Source: Pseudomonas nitroreducens NBRC 12694
GTDB lineage: Bacteria > Pseudomonadota > Gammaproteobacteria > Pseudomonadales > Pseudomonadaceae
DNA length: 64,000 nucleotides
Direction: 5' to 3'
Assembly: GCF_002091755.1 (NCBI RefSeq)
Contig: NZ_BDAI01000009.1
Location: 124,001 to 188,000 of the forward strand
Shown here: piece after piece, positions 25,412 to 33,735 of the stretch
Numbering within the stretch: the first letter of the stretch is position 1
Layout of the letters: each line of letters starts with the position of its first letter
The notes under the pieces: model-generated
Told to the model about the DNA's origin: nothing
Database searches by the model: none
Seen by the model: only the letters and a program-made list of their open reading frames with translations
Position numbers and translations under genes: made by a program

Positions 25412-27034
25412 TCACTGATCGTCGCTGGTTACCGGGTGCAGGAAGCCGTGCGCCACGCGTAGCGCGTTGGCCGCGATGGTGAGCGCGGGATTGACCGCAG
25501 CGGAGGAGGGGAACGAGGAGCTGTCGACGATCCACACATTGCCCAGGTCGTGCATGCGGCAATCGCGGTTCAGCACGCTGCGACTGCTATCTTCGCCCAT
25601 CACCGCAGTGCCGCACTGGTGGGAGTTGGTGCCGATGCCCATGCGCTCGGTGAGCACCAGCGGGTAGCCCGCCGAGCGCATCAGCGCGGTGGTCTTTTCC
25701 ACCAGCTGTTCGTGGGCCTGGAGGTTGTTGGGCGTCCAGAACACCTTGATCGCATCGCGCACGGTGTCGTACTCGACGCGGTTCTGCGTCGTGGGCAGGT
25801 CTTCCGATGTCAGGTAGAGGTCAACGCTGTGGTCGGTGAGGTAGCGCGACACTGTCTTCGGCACCCAGGGACGCATGCCGGAGATCATCGGCTCGCGGAT
25901 CTTGCCGAGCATCTGCACGTTGCCCAGGGGGAACATGTTGTGGCGGGTCGGCAGGTACCAGTCATTCAACGCCAGGGTCTTCTGGAACATCACCTCGTTG
26001 CGCCGGCGCGGATCGACTGCCACCAGAAAGGTGCTGTTGTGCACCATGTAGTTGCGCCCGAGCTGCCCCGAGCTGTTGCCCAGCCCGGCAGGGTGTTGCT
26101 CGCTGGCGGAGCGCAGCAGCAGGGCCGCGGTGTTCACCGCGCCGCAGGCAAGCACGAAGCGCCCGGCCTGAATGCGTACCGGCTTGCCGTCGCGGGTGGC
26201 CGCGGCCTCGGTGACCTGGCTGCCATCCTCGCTGGTCAGCAGCCGCTCGACCTTGGTCCGGTTGAGCAGACGCATGTTGCCGCGCTGCAGAGCAGGGCGC
26301 AGGGCGGAAAGTTCGGCGTCGCCCTTGGCGTCCACCAGGCACGGGTAGCCGTCGCAGGTGGAGCAGAGCACGCAGGGGCGGTCCTCGCCGAAGTCGACCG
26401 CCGCCGGCATTGCGAAAGGCTGCAGGCCCTCGCGGCGCATGGCGGTTTCCAGCGCGCTCAGCGCCGGGTCGTGCTGCAGCGCCGGCCACGGGTAGGGTTG
26501 CGAGCGCCAGGGCTCGGTCGGGTCGGCGCCGGCGTTGCCGTGCACCTTGTATAGGGCCTCGGCTTCGCAGTAGTACGGCTCCATTTCCGCATAGCTCACC
26601 GGCCAGGCTGGCGACACGCCTTCGGCATGGCGGATTTCGCCGAAGTCGGCCTCGCGGAAGCGCGGCAGCATGGCGCCGTAGAATTTGGTATTGCCGCCGA
26701 CGTAATAAAAGACGCCGGGGGCAAAGGGTTTGTTGTCGGCATCCAGCCATTGCTCGGCATTGCGGTAGCGACCTTCGCCGAACACCGCCTGGGCGCTCCA
26801 GTTGTGGATCTCGCGCGGCAGGAAGTCGCCACGCTCGATCACCACCACCGAGAGTCCCTGGTTGCGCAGCGCATAGGCGAAGGTGGAACCGCCCATGCCC
26901 GAACCGATGATCGCCACATCGCACGTCACCAGCCCGCTTTCATCAGGCTCGACCAGCGACAGGGTGCGCCGGCTGGCCGGCGCCCCCTGTTCCGGTCGCT
27001 GCGCTGAATGAGTCGAAAACAGCAGATCGCTCAT
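25412..27034 (-). CDS. GMC-type FAD oxidoreductase, second in operon
   Basis: The 540-aa protein has an FAD-binding motif CDVAIIGSGMGGSTFAYALR (about residues 27-46) and a C-terminal GMC region with NSHQCGTAVMG and DSSSFPSSAAVNPALTIAANA, where the His and Asn residues are expected to act in catalysis. It is distinct from the other GMC protein here and closer in pattern to sugar (pyranose or glucoside) dehydrogenases. A Cys-rich segment CVLCSTCDGYPC lies mid-protein, which could bind metal or be structural. ATG at 27034 has GAGGAAGG upstream; GTG at 27049 would overlap the TPP gene region. The gap to the TPP gene is 18 nt. Confidence 0.87.
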   Translation of the reverse strand: MSDLLFSTHSAQRPEQGAPASRRTLSLVEPDESGLVTCDVAIIGSGMGGSTFAYALRNQGLSVVVIERGDFLPREIHNWSAQAVFGEGRYRNAEQWLDADNKPFAPGVFYYVGGNTKFYGAMLPRFREADFGEIRHAEGVSPAWPVSYAEMEPYYCEAEALYKVHGNAGADPTEPWRSQPYPWPALQHDPALSALETAMRREGLQPFAMPAAVDFGEDRPCVLCSTCDGYPCLVDAKGDAELSALRPALQRGNMRLLNRTKVERLLTSEDGSQVTEAAATRDGKPVRIQAGRFVLACGAVNTAALLLRSASEQHPAGLGNSSGQLGRNYMVHNSTFLVAVDPRRRNEVMFQKTLALNDWYLPTRHNMFPLGNVQMLGKIREPMISGMRPWVPKTVSRYLTDHSVDLYLTSEDLPTTQNRVEYDTVRDAIKVFWTPNNLQAHEQLVEKTTALMRSAGYPLVLTERMGIGTNSHQCGTAVMGEDSSRSVLNRDCRMHDLGNVWIVDSSSFPSSAAVNPALTIAANALRVAHGFLHPVTSDDQ

Positions 27035-27052
27035 CAGAGCCTTCCTCACCTC

Positions 27053-28840
27053 TTACAGGTGTTGTTCGGAGTTGCGCAGTTCCCAGTACTCATCCTGACG
27101 CTCGTCAGTGATGTACTCGGGGATCGGGAAGTCCCACCAGCCCGGTACCCAGGGCCCGGCCGCGTCGCGGTCGGTGGGTACTTCGATCAGCACCGGCTCG
27201 TTGCACTCCAGCGCCTGCTTGAGGATAGGTTCCAGGTCCTCGGGGCGTTCCACGCGCCAGGAGCGCAGGCCGAAGGATTCGCCCATGGCCTTGTAGTCCG
27301 GGGAGTAGGGCTCGCCGTCCGGGGTGTTGAACTCGGTGCCGATGTGGCGGCTGGTCTGCTTGCGCTGGCCACCGCGGATCGACATGTATCCGGCGTTGTT
27401 CTGGATGATGAACACCACGGGGATGCCGTTGGTCTTGCAGATGGCGATTTCCTGGTTGGTCATCAGGAAGTCGCCGTCGCCGAGGATGCACACCACCGGT
27501 TGGTCCGGCGCCGCGAGCTTGGCGCCGATGGCCGCCGGCACTGCCCAGCCCATGGACGAGAAACCGCCCGAGGTCAGGTGGGTGCGCGGCTGGTAGACCG
27601 GGAAGGTCTGCTTGACCGCGCCCTGGGTGTTGCCCGAGCCGACCACCACGATGGTGTCGCGCGGGAACACCTTGCGCAGGGCACCCAGCGGGCGTTGCGA
27701 GGTGAACGGGAAGCGGTCGGAGTCGCGGCGGGTGGCCAGCTTCTCTTCCCACTCGGTCTGGCGGGCTAGCAGGTCCTTCATGTAATCGCTGCGGTCCACG
27801 CTCTGGCCCTTGAGGGCGTCGGCCAGGTGCGCCAGCGCGTACTTGGCGTCGGAGACGATGCCCACGGTCACCGGGTAGTTCTTGCCGATCTCGTGCGGGT
27901 CGATGTCGATGTGGATCAACCGGCCCGGTGGGATCGAGAAGGTGACGCCCTTGGCGTAGCTGGAGGACGACCAGTCGGTGAAACGGCAGCCCACGGCGAG
28001 GATCACGTCGGCGCTGGAGGCCATCGCGTTGCCGCACAGGGTGCCGGTCTGGCCGACGCTGCCGGCGAACAACGGGTGGTCCTCGGGGAAGCCGCTCTTG
28101 CCGTTCCAGGTGGTCACCACCGGGATCTGCCACAGCTCGGCCAGGGCCAGGACTTCGTTCCAGGCCTCGCCGGTGATCACGCCGCCGCCGATCACCATGA
28201 CCGGGCGTTTGGCCTCGCGCAGCACGTCGGCAGCCTTGGCCACCGCAGCCGGGTCGGGGAAGACCTTGCCGACCGGGGTGCGCTCCTCGATGGCGTGCAG
28301 GTTCACCTCGGCGGCTTCGGCCTGCACGTCCATCGGGATCTCGATGTGCACCGGGCCGGGGCGGCCGGTCATCATCGAACTCCAGGCGCGGTGCATGATG
28401 AAGGGCATCTCTTCAACGCGGGTGGCGACCCAGTGGCGCTTGGAGACAGCCTCGGCGATCTTCGGGAAGTCGTTGTCGGTGTAGCGCTCCAGTTCCTGCA
28501 GCAGACCATGGCCGCGCATGTGGGTGGGCGGGCCGCCGGTGATCAGCATCAGGCTGGTGGAGTCGGTGAACGCGGTGGCCATGCCGATCACGGTGTTGCT
28601 GGCGCCGGCGCCGATGGAGGTCACTGCGGCCATGGGCTTGCCGCTGACGCGGTAGTAACCGTCGGCCAGATGAACGGCGCTCTGTTCGTGGAAGACCTGG
28701 ATGAACTTCAGCTTCGACTCTTCTTCGAGGAAGGCGTCGGTGAGGGTCCAGATGCCGTGGCCGGGAATCCCGGCGACGTACTCGACGCCGTAGTTCTTCA
28801 GGGTTTGGGCAACCACTTGGCTGCCGGTCAGTTTGGGCAT
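27053..28840 (-). CDS. Thiamine-pyrophosphate enzyme (acetolactate-synthase-like)
   Basis: The 595-aa protein has the three domains of acetolactate-synthase-like TPP enzymes. The N-terminal Pyr domain has the catalytic Glu in FHEQSAVHLADGY; a central domain follows; the C-terminal PP domain has the full TPP motif, GDGDFLMTNQEIA ending in IIQNN. Such enzymes cleave or join C-C bonds next to a keto group. In this setting it may cleave a keto-sugar or diketone made by the oxidoreductases, which is inference. It lacks close resemblance to IolD. A strong ribosome site (GAAGGAG) precedes ATG at 28840. It is in the leftward operon, 31 nt after the ThuA-like gene. Confidence 0.88.
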   Translation of the reverse strand: MPKLTGSQVVAQTLKNYGVEYVAGIPGHGIWTLTDAFLEEESKLKFIQVFHEQSAVHLADGYYRVSGKPMAAVTSIGAGASNTVIGMATAFTDSTSLMLITGGPPTHMRGHGLLQELERYTDNDFPKIAEAVSKRHWVATRVEEMPFIMHRAWSSMMTGRPGPVHIEIPMDVQAEAAEVNLHAIEERTPVGKVFPDPAAVAKAADVLREAKRPVMVIGGGVITGEAWNEVLALAELWQIPVVTTWNGKSGFPEDHPLFAGSVGQTGTLCGNAMASSADVILAVGCRFTDWSSSSYAKGVTFSIPPGRLIHIDIDPHEIGKNYPVTVGIVSDAKYALAHLADALKGQSVDRSDYMKDLLARQTEWEEKLATRRDSDRFPFTSQRPLGALRKVFPRDTIVVVGSGNTQGAVKQTFPVYQPRTHLTSGGFSSMGWAVPAAIGAKLAAPDQPVVCILGDGDFLMTNQEIAICKTNGIPVVFIIQNNAGYMSIRGGQRKQTSRHIGTEFNTPDGEPYSPDYKAMGESFGLRSWRVERPEDLEPILKQALECNEPVLIEVPTDRDAAGPWVPGWWDFPIPEYITDERQDEYWELRNSEQHL

Positions 28841-28871
28841 GTCGATGCTCCTTCAGGTGGTCGGTGATGGC

Positions 28872-29537
28872 TCAGGCGGGCTTGCGTGCGGCCCAGCTCA
28901 GGCCCTGCTTGGTCAGGCGGCGGATGTTCGGGTCGGCGAGGTTGCTCGTGTCATGGCCGATGGAGTGGTAGAAGACGCGCCCCTCGCCCCAGTTGCGGAC
29001 CCAGGCGACCGGGCTGCGGTGGCCCTTGAGCCAGGGCATCGGGTTGCCGTCGAAGGTGGTTTCCGCCAGCACGTGGAGGTTCGGGTCGACCTGCATGTAG
29101 TACTGCTCGGAACGCACCTCGAAGTCCTCCACGCCCTGGGTCACCTCGTGCTCGCGGTCGATGAAATTGACCATGTACGGATGTGGGTAGCCCTCGCCGG
29201 CGGGGTGTTCGAGGAACGAGCCACCGAGCACGAAGTGGTACTTCAGGCTGGCGCGGAAGGCCGCCCCGGCGCCGTGCCAGGCGGCCAGGCCGGTGCCGCT
29301 CTCGATGGCTTCGAGCAGGCGGTTTTCCTGGGCGGCGGTGAGGGTCTCGGTGGTCACCGCGTTGTTCCAGCCGATGACGATCAGGTCATAGCCGGTGAGG
29401 TCGCGGTCGAGGGTGAAGATGTCGGTCGATTCCTCGACCTGGAAGTCGAGCTCGGCGAACAGCTCGCGGGCCCAGGCGGCGATTTCGTAGGGGAAATGGC
29501 CGGGCCAGCCGCCATACAGGTAAAGGACACGGGTCAC
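28872..29537 (-). CDS. ThuA-domain protein
   Basis: The 221-aa protein has a glutamine-amidotransferase-like fold of the ThuA family: LYLYGGWPGHFPYE at the start, DLIVIGWNNA, GLAAWHGAGAAF and the closing VAWVRNWGEGRVFYHSIGHD. In Sinorhizobium, ThuA and ThuB act in trehalose catabolism through 3-keto-trehalose, and ThuA-like genes often sit with Gfo/Idh and TIM-barrel genes. That is the strongest hint here for 3-keto-glycoside chemistry. It starts at GTG (29537) after GGAGGT. It is the first clear enzyme gene of the leftward operon. Confidence 0.85.
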   Translation of the reverse strand: MTRVLYLYGGWPGHFPYEIAAWARELFAELDFQVEESTDIFTLDRDLTGYDLIVIGWNNAVTTETLTAAQENRLLEAIESGTGLAAWHGAGAAFRASLKYHFVLGGSFLEHPAGEGYPHPYMVNFIDREHEVTQGVEDFEVRSEQYYMQVDPNLHVLAETTFDGNPMPWLKGHRSPVAWVRNWGEGRVFYHSIGHDTSNLADPNIRRLTKQGLSWAARKPA

Positions 29538-29659
29538 GGTTGGTTACCTCCGGTGTTGCTGTTTTGCGAGAGCCGGCGGCGAGCTCCGGGCAGGGGAGTG
29601 CCCGGAGCGCAGGCGGCATTGCGCTGGTTGGTTGTTCTCGTTGGTTTTCTTGAGTGGAT

Positions 29660-29896
29660 TCAGGCGGCGCGGTGGCTGCCGCGGCCTGGGATCGAGGTGC
29701 TCTCCTGCGCCTTGGCTGCGCAGAGCGCGGCGTTCTGCGCCGGTGCGATCACCTCCGGGTAATCGGAGAGCGCAGCGGCATCGGGCAGGAAGACGAAGAA
29801 GTGACCCGCAAGGGCGTGCCGGGAGGCCGCGGGTTGCGAGCTGGACTGGCCGGCATGCGGGGTGGAGCCGCACGGGTCATGAAGGGAGCTGGCCAT
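29660..29896 (-). CDS. Possible small leader protein of the leftward operon
   Basis: This 78-codon frame has a good ribosome site (GAGGTGAAACC before ATG at 29896) and lies between the operator-promoter at 29941-29992 and the ThuA-like gene. The product is Ala/Ser-rich with a hydrophobic centre (HFFVFLPDAAALSDYP) and resembles nothing I know. The supporting evidence is position and ribosome site only. It could be a short protein or simply part of a 360-nt leader. Confidence 0.4.
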   Translation of the reverse strand: MASSLHDPCGSTPHAGQSSSQPAASRHALAGHFFVFLPDAAALSDYPEVIAPAQNAALCAAKAQESTSIPGRGSHRAA

Positions 29897-29940
29897 GGTT
29901 TCACCTCGATCTTGTTTTTGGCGTGGCGTAATCGGCTAGG

Positions 29941-29992
29941 GGTTATACGTATAACCTTAATTTCACATTACCACCAGCAGAAGTCTTGTCAA
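29941..29992 (-). promoter_or_regulatory. Leftward promoter with LacI-type operator
   Basis: On the minus strand TTGACA (29992-29987) and TAATGT (29970-29965) are 16 nt apart. Directly downstream, 29941-29956 is the perfect 16-bp palindrome GGTTATACGTATAACC. This is the classical layout for repression by a LacI-family protein. It would drive the ThuA/TPP/GMC/isomerase/GMC operon. Confidence 0.7.
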
Positions 29993-30234
29993 TACCAGGC
30001 GTCGACCAAGGCGATGCCAAGCCTGGGGCGCGGCTTCCAGGCTGTATTCGGTGGCTGAAAGATGAGCCTTCGACTCGCTCGAAACGCATTTTGTCGCTTT
30101 TGGATATGTCGCCAGATCCGCCGATAATGCGGCTTGTAGGCGAAATCTGAGAGGCGGTGCCGATGCTCTACGGGAATTCTGACCATTTGGTCACTGCGCC
30201 GGTTTCCTAAAAACGACTCTGCTAAACAAGCCCA

Positions 30235-30290
30235 TTGACAAGCCAGGCGGTGGTGATAGCTTCGAAAGAAACGAGTTATACGAATAACTC
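30235..30290 (+). promoter_or_regulatory. Rightward promoter with LacI-type operator
   Basis: TTGACA (30235-30240) is followed after 16 nt by a weak -10 (TAGCTT, 30257-30262). Then comes the palindrome GAGTTATACGAATAACTC (30273-30290), which shares TTATACG(T/A)ATAA with the leftward operator. It would drive the ABC transporter operon. The 240 nt between the two promoters hold no gene I recognise. Confidence 0.68.
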
Positions 30291-30320
30291 GATAACAAGA
30301 CACGAGCGAGGTACCCACCC

Positions 30321-30461
30321 ATGAACACGAATTCCGGCGCGCTGGCGGGCTCGATCATCGAGGGAGTGGCGTCCAGCGGCCTGCGGGCCGACCTCGCCAC
30401 CGTGCGGGCCGGCGGCGTTGCGCCGGCCGTGTCCAGCCACGTCCTGCGGCTGCGGCTCTAG
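30321..30461 (+). CDS. Possible 46-aa leader peptide of the transporter operon
   Basis: ATG at 30321 with a GAGCGAGG ribosome site opens a 46-codon frame ending at TAG 30459-30461. The peptide begins MNTNSGALAGSIIEGVASS and ends HVLRLRL; I recognise no family. It lies between the operator and the substrate-binding-protein gene, mirroring the small frame on the divergent side. It may be a translated leader or a short protein. Confidence 0.4.
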   Translation: MNTNSGALAGSIIEGVASSGLRADLATVRAGGVAPAVSSHVLRLRL

Positions 30462-30597
30462 CCCACTTTCTTCGCATTCCAACACTGCCGGTCAGCCGGC
30501 CGAATCGACGCTCGACCGGGCCATCCAGGGCCCCGGCGAGCCCGTACCTGGTCGTTTCATCGCTTCATCCAAAACCTACAAGACAGGAGCAACACAG

Positions 30598-31890
30598 GTG
30601 AAAACACACAAGCCAGCGAAGGGGCATGGCCCCGTCAATCCAGGCAGGTTCTGCGCCTGCATCGCCTTGCTCGGCGCGGCGCTGGGCGCTTCTGCCGCGA
30701 TGGCCGAACAGCGTCTGGAGGTACTGCACTCCTGGGTCTCCGACAGCGAGGTGAAGGCGGTCACCGTGATTAAGCAGAACCTTGCTGCCAAGGGCGTGAC
30801 CTGGGTCGATTCGGCCGTCGGCGGCATGAGCGGCAGCAATGCCCAGCAGGCGCTGCGGGCGCGGGTGACCGCAGGTGATCCGCCGGCTGCCATGCAGTTC
30901 CTCGGGCACGAAGGGATGATCTGGGCCGAACAGGGCATGCTCGCCAGCCTTGATCAGGAGGCCAAGGCCAACCAGTGGGACGCCGCGGTACCCGATCCCC
31001 TCAAGCCGTTCCTCAAGCAGGGCGGCGAGTGGAAGGCGGTGCCGGTCAACACTCACCGGCAGAACTGGCTGTGGGCCAACGCCAAAGCCTTCGAGAAGGC
31101 CGGGGTGAAGCCGCCGCACACCTGGGACGAGCTGATCGGCATGGGCGACAAGCTGCGTGCGGCCGGCTACGTACCGCTGGCGATCAGCGATGAGCCCTGG
31201 CAGATCGGCATTGTCTTCGACGCGATCCTGATCGACCTCTACGGCGCCGACTTCTACAAGAAGACCGCCATCGACCTGGACAAGGACGCCCTCGGCAGCC
31301 CGCAGATGGTCAAGGTGTTCGACACCCTGCGCCAGGTGCGTGGCCTGGCCGACAACAACTTCCCCGGCCGCGACTGGGCGGTGGCCACCGGCATGGTGAT
31401 CAACGGCAAGGCGGCCATGCAGTTCATGGGCGACTGGGCCAAGGGCGAGTTCCTCGCCAAGGGCATGAAGCCGGGTAGCGACTTCCTCTGCCTGGAGACC
31501 CCCGGCAAGGAGATTTCCTTCCAGTTCGTGATGGACACCTTCGGCATGTTCAAGGTCAAGGACCCGGCGGTGCAGAAGGCCCAGGTGCTGCTGGCCGACG
31601 TGACCATGGACAAGAAGACCCAGCATGACTTCAGCCTGATCAAGGGCTCGATCCCGGCGCGTACCGATGTCGATATCTCCGACTACGACAGCTGCGGCAT
31701 CAAGGCTGCCGAGGACCGCGCCACGGCGCTCAAGTCCGGCGCACTGGTCGGCGCCATGACCCATGGTTTCGCCAGCCAGGCCGAATTCGCCAACGTGTTC
31801 CAGGATGTGGCGAGCAAGTTCTTCGTGACCGACATGAGTTCGCAGGATGCGGTGAACATGCTGGTCCAGGGCATCGATAACGCGCGGTGA
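30598..31890 (+). CDS. Sugar ABC transporter substrate-binding protein (GtsA-like)
   Basis: The 430-aa protein has an N-terminal signal peptide (basic start, hydrophobic core CIALLGAALGASA, likely cleavage after AMA near residue 36). It is a family-1 solute-binding protein, similar to the Pseudomonas glucose-binding protein GtsA: LEVLHSWVSDSE, MQFLGHEGMIWAEQG, THRQNWLWANAKAFEKAG. It acts in the periplasm, delivering a sugar or sugar derivative to the permeases encoded next. It starts at GTG (30598) after CAGGAG (30584-30589). It is in an operon with two permeases, an ATPase, an IMPase-like protein and probably LacI 2. Confidence 0.92.
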   Translation: MKTHKPAKGHGPVNPGRFCACIALLGAALGASAAMAEQRLEVLHSWVSDSEVKAVTVIKQNLAAKGVTWVDSAVGGMSGSNAQQALRARVTAGDPPAAMQFLGHEGMIWAEQGMLASLDQEAKANQWDAAVPDPLKPFLKQGGEWKAVPVNTHRQNWLWANAKAFEKAGVKPPHTWDELIGMGDKLRAAGYVPLAISDEPWQIGIVFDAILIDLYGADFYKKTAIDLDKDALGSPQMVKVFDTLRQVRGLADNNFPGRDWAVATGMVINGKAAMQFMGDWAKGEFLAKGMKPGSDFLCLETPGKEISFQFVMDTFGMFKVKDPAVQKAQVLLADVTMDKKTQHDFSLIKGSIPARTDVDISDYDSCGIKAAEDRATALKSGALVGAMTHGFASQAEFANVFQDVASKFFVTDMSSQDAVNMLVQGIDNAR

Positions 31891-31895
31891 TCGTC

Positions 31896-32864
31896 ATGCA
31901 AGATACTTCCCTGAAGTCGCCTCGCGCCCTGGTCGAAGTGGAAGCGGGAGTGGCCGAAGTCGGCCGCTCCACGCCACCTTCCGGCGCACGGCGCTGGCTG
32001 GCCCGGCACCTGCCGAAGCTGGTCCTGGCCCCCAGTACCTTCGTGGTGCTGATCGCGGTCTACGTCTTCATCGCCTGGACGGCGTGGATTTCCCTGTCCT
32101 CGTCCAAGGTGGTGCCCATTTACGACTTCGTCGGCCTGGAACAGTACGTGCGCCTCTGGGCAACTGAGCGCTGGCACACCGCGGTGGTCAACTTGTTCGT
32201 CTTCAGCAGCCTGTTCCTGATCGGCGCAGTGCTGATCGGCCTGCTGCTGGCGATTCTGCTGGACCAGCGGGTGAGGGCGGAGGGCGCATTGCGGGCGATC
32301 TATCTGTACCCGATGGCGCTGTCCTTCATCGTCACCGGCACCGCCTGGAAATGGATTCTCAATCCGGGGCTGGGCATCCAGAAGGTGGTCAACGACCTGG
32401 GTTGGGACAGCTTCGTCTTCAACTGGATCGTCGACCCCCGCTACGCCATCTACACGGTGGTGATTGCCGGTATCTGGCAGTCCTCGGGGTTCGCCATGGC
32501 GGTGTTCCTGGCGGGGTTGCGCGGCATCGACAACTCGATCATCAAGGCCGCGCAGATCGAGGGCGCGAGCCTGCCGCAGATCTACTGGCGGATCATCGTG
32601 CCGATGCTGCGTCCGGCCTTCCTCAGCGTCGTGGTGCTGCTCAGCCACATCGCGATCAAGAGCTTCGACCTGGTCCTGGCGCTGACCAACGCCGGCCCCG
32701 GCGGCTCTACCGAATTGCCGTCGACCTTCATGTTCGCCGCCAGTTTCCGCCGCAACCAGCTGGGCGTGGGCGCGGCGAGCGCAATGATGATGCTGATGAC
32801 CGTCGCCGCGATCATCGTGCCTTACCTCTACTCGGAACTGCGAGGCCGCCGCGATGAGCACTGA
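31896..32864 (+). CDS. Sugar ABC transporter permease 1 (GtsB / MalF type)
   Basis: The 322-aa protein has about six membrane segments and the EAA loop contacting the ATPase (EGASLPQIYWRIIVPMLRP). It follows the binding-protein gene directly: GTG at 31887 overlaps its stop, while ATG at 31896 has GGTGA just before it and is used here. The C-terminus overlaps the next permease start by 11 nt, showing translational coupling. Confidence 0.92.
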   Translation: MQDTSLKSPRALVEVEAGVAEVGRSTPPSGARRWLARHLPKLVLAPSTFVVLIAVYVFIAWTAWISLSSSKVVPIYDFVGLEQYVRLWATERWHTAVVNLFVFSSLFLIGAVLIGLLLAILLDQRVRAEGALRAIYLYPMALSFIVTGTAWKWILNPGLGIQKVVNDLGWDSFVFNWIVDPRYAIYTVVIAGIWQSSGFAMAVFLAGLRGIDNSIIKAAQIEGASLPQIYWRIIVPMLRPAFLSVVVLLSHIAIKSFDLVLALTNAGPGGSTELPSTFMFAASFRRNQLGVGAASAMMMLMTVAAIIVPYLYSELRGRRDEH

Positions 32865-33729
32865 CCTGCAAGGCTTCTCCCGTTACCTGGGCGGGCGCCT
32901 GTTCATCTACCTGGCGCTGGTGCTGGTGGCGCTGGTCTACCTGATGCCGCTGTGGGTGATGCTCGTCACCTCGGTGAAGGACCTCGATGAGATCTACAAC
33001 GGCTCCTTCATCGGCTTGCCGCAGCACATCACCTTCGAGGCCTGGGACAAGGCCTGGTCCAGCGCGTGTATCGGCACCGAGTGCGTCGGGCTGCGCGGCT
33101 ACTTCCTCAACTCGATCCTCATGGTGGTGCCGGCGGTGGCGCTGTCGACACTAATCGGAGCGCTGAACGGCTACACCCTGACGAAGTGGGAATTCAAGGG
33201 CGCCAATGTGCTCTTCGGCCTGCTGCTGTTCGGCTGCTTCCTGCCGTTCCAGGCGGTGCTGCTGCCGATCGCCCAGTCGCTGGGCTATCTGGGGCTGGCC
33301 GGATCGATCAAGGGTCTGATCTTGGTCCACACGGTCTACGGCATCAGCTTCACCACGCTGTTCTTCCGCAACTACTTCATCGGCCTGCCGGGTGATCTGA
33401 CGCGCGCCGCGCTGGTGGATGGGGCAGGGTTCTTCCGCATCTTCTGGAGCATCATGCTGCCGGCCTCGATCCCGATCATCGTGGTCTCCTGCATCTGGCA
33501 GTTCACCCAGATCTGGAACGACTTCCTCTTCGGCGTCTCCTTCACCTCCGGCTCCAACACACCGATCACGGTCGCGCTGAACAACATCGTCAACGTCACC
33601 GCCGGCCGCAAGCAGTACAACGTCGACATGGCTGCCGCCATGGTCGCCGGCATTCCAACTCTGGTCGTCTACATCCTGGCGGGTCGCTACTTCGTGCGTG
33701 GCCTGACCGCTGGCGCAGTCAAGGGGTAA
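32854..33729 (+). CDS. Sugar ABC transporter permease 2 (GtsC / MalG type)
   Basis: The 291-aa protein has about six membrane segments. The first is in YLALVLVALVYLMPLWVMLV, and the EAA loop is VDGAGFFRIFWSIMLPASIP. It forms the heterodimeric channel with permease 1. It starts inside the previous gene, and the ATPase gene follows 6 nt after its stop. Confidence 0.92.
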   Translation: MSTDLQGFSRYLGGRLFIYLALVLVALVYLMPLWVMLVTSVKDLDEIYNGSFIGLPQHITFEAWDKAWSSACIGTECVGLRGYFLNSILMVVPAVALSTLIGALNGYTLTKWEFKGANVLFGLLLFGCFLPFQAVLLPIAQSLGYLGLAGSIKGLILVHTVYGISFTTLFFRNYFIGLPGDLTRAALVDGAGFFRIFWSIMLPASIPIIVVSCIWQFTQIWNDFLFGVSFTSGSNTPITVALNNIVNVTAGRKQYNVDMAAAMVAGIPTLVVYILAGRYFVRGLTAGAVKG

Positions 33730-33735
33730 AGAACT

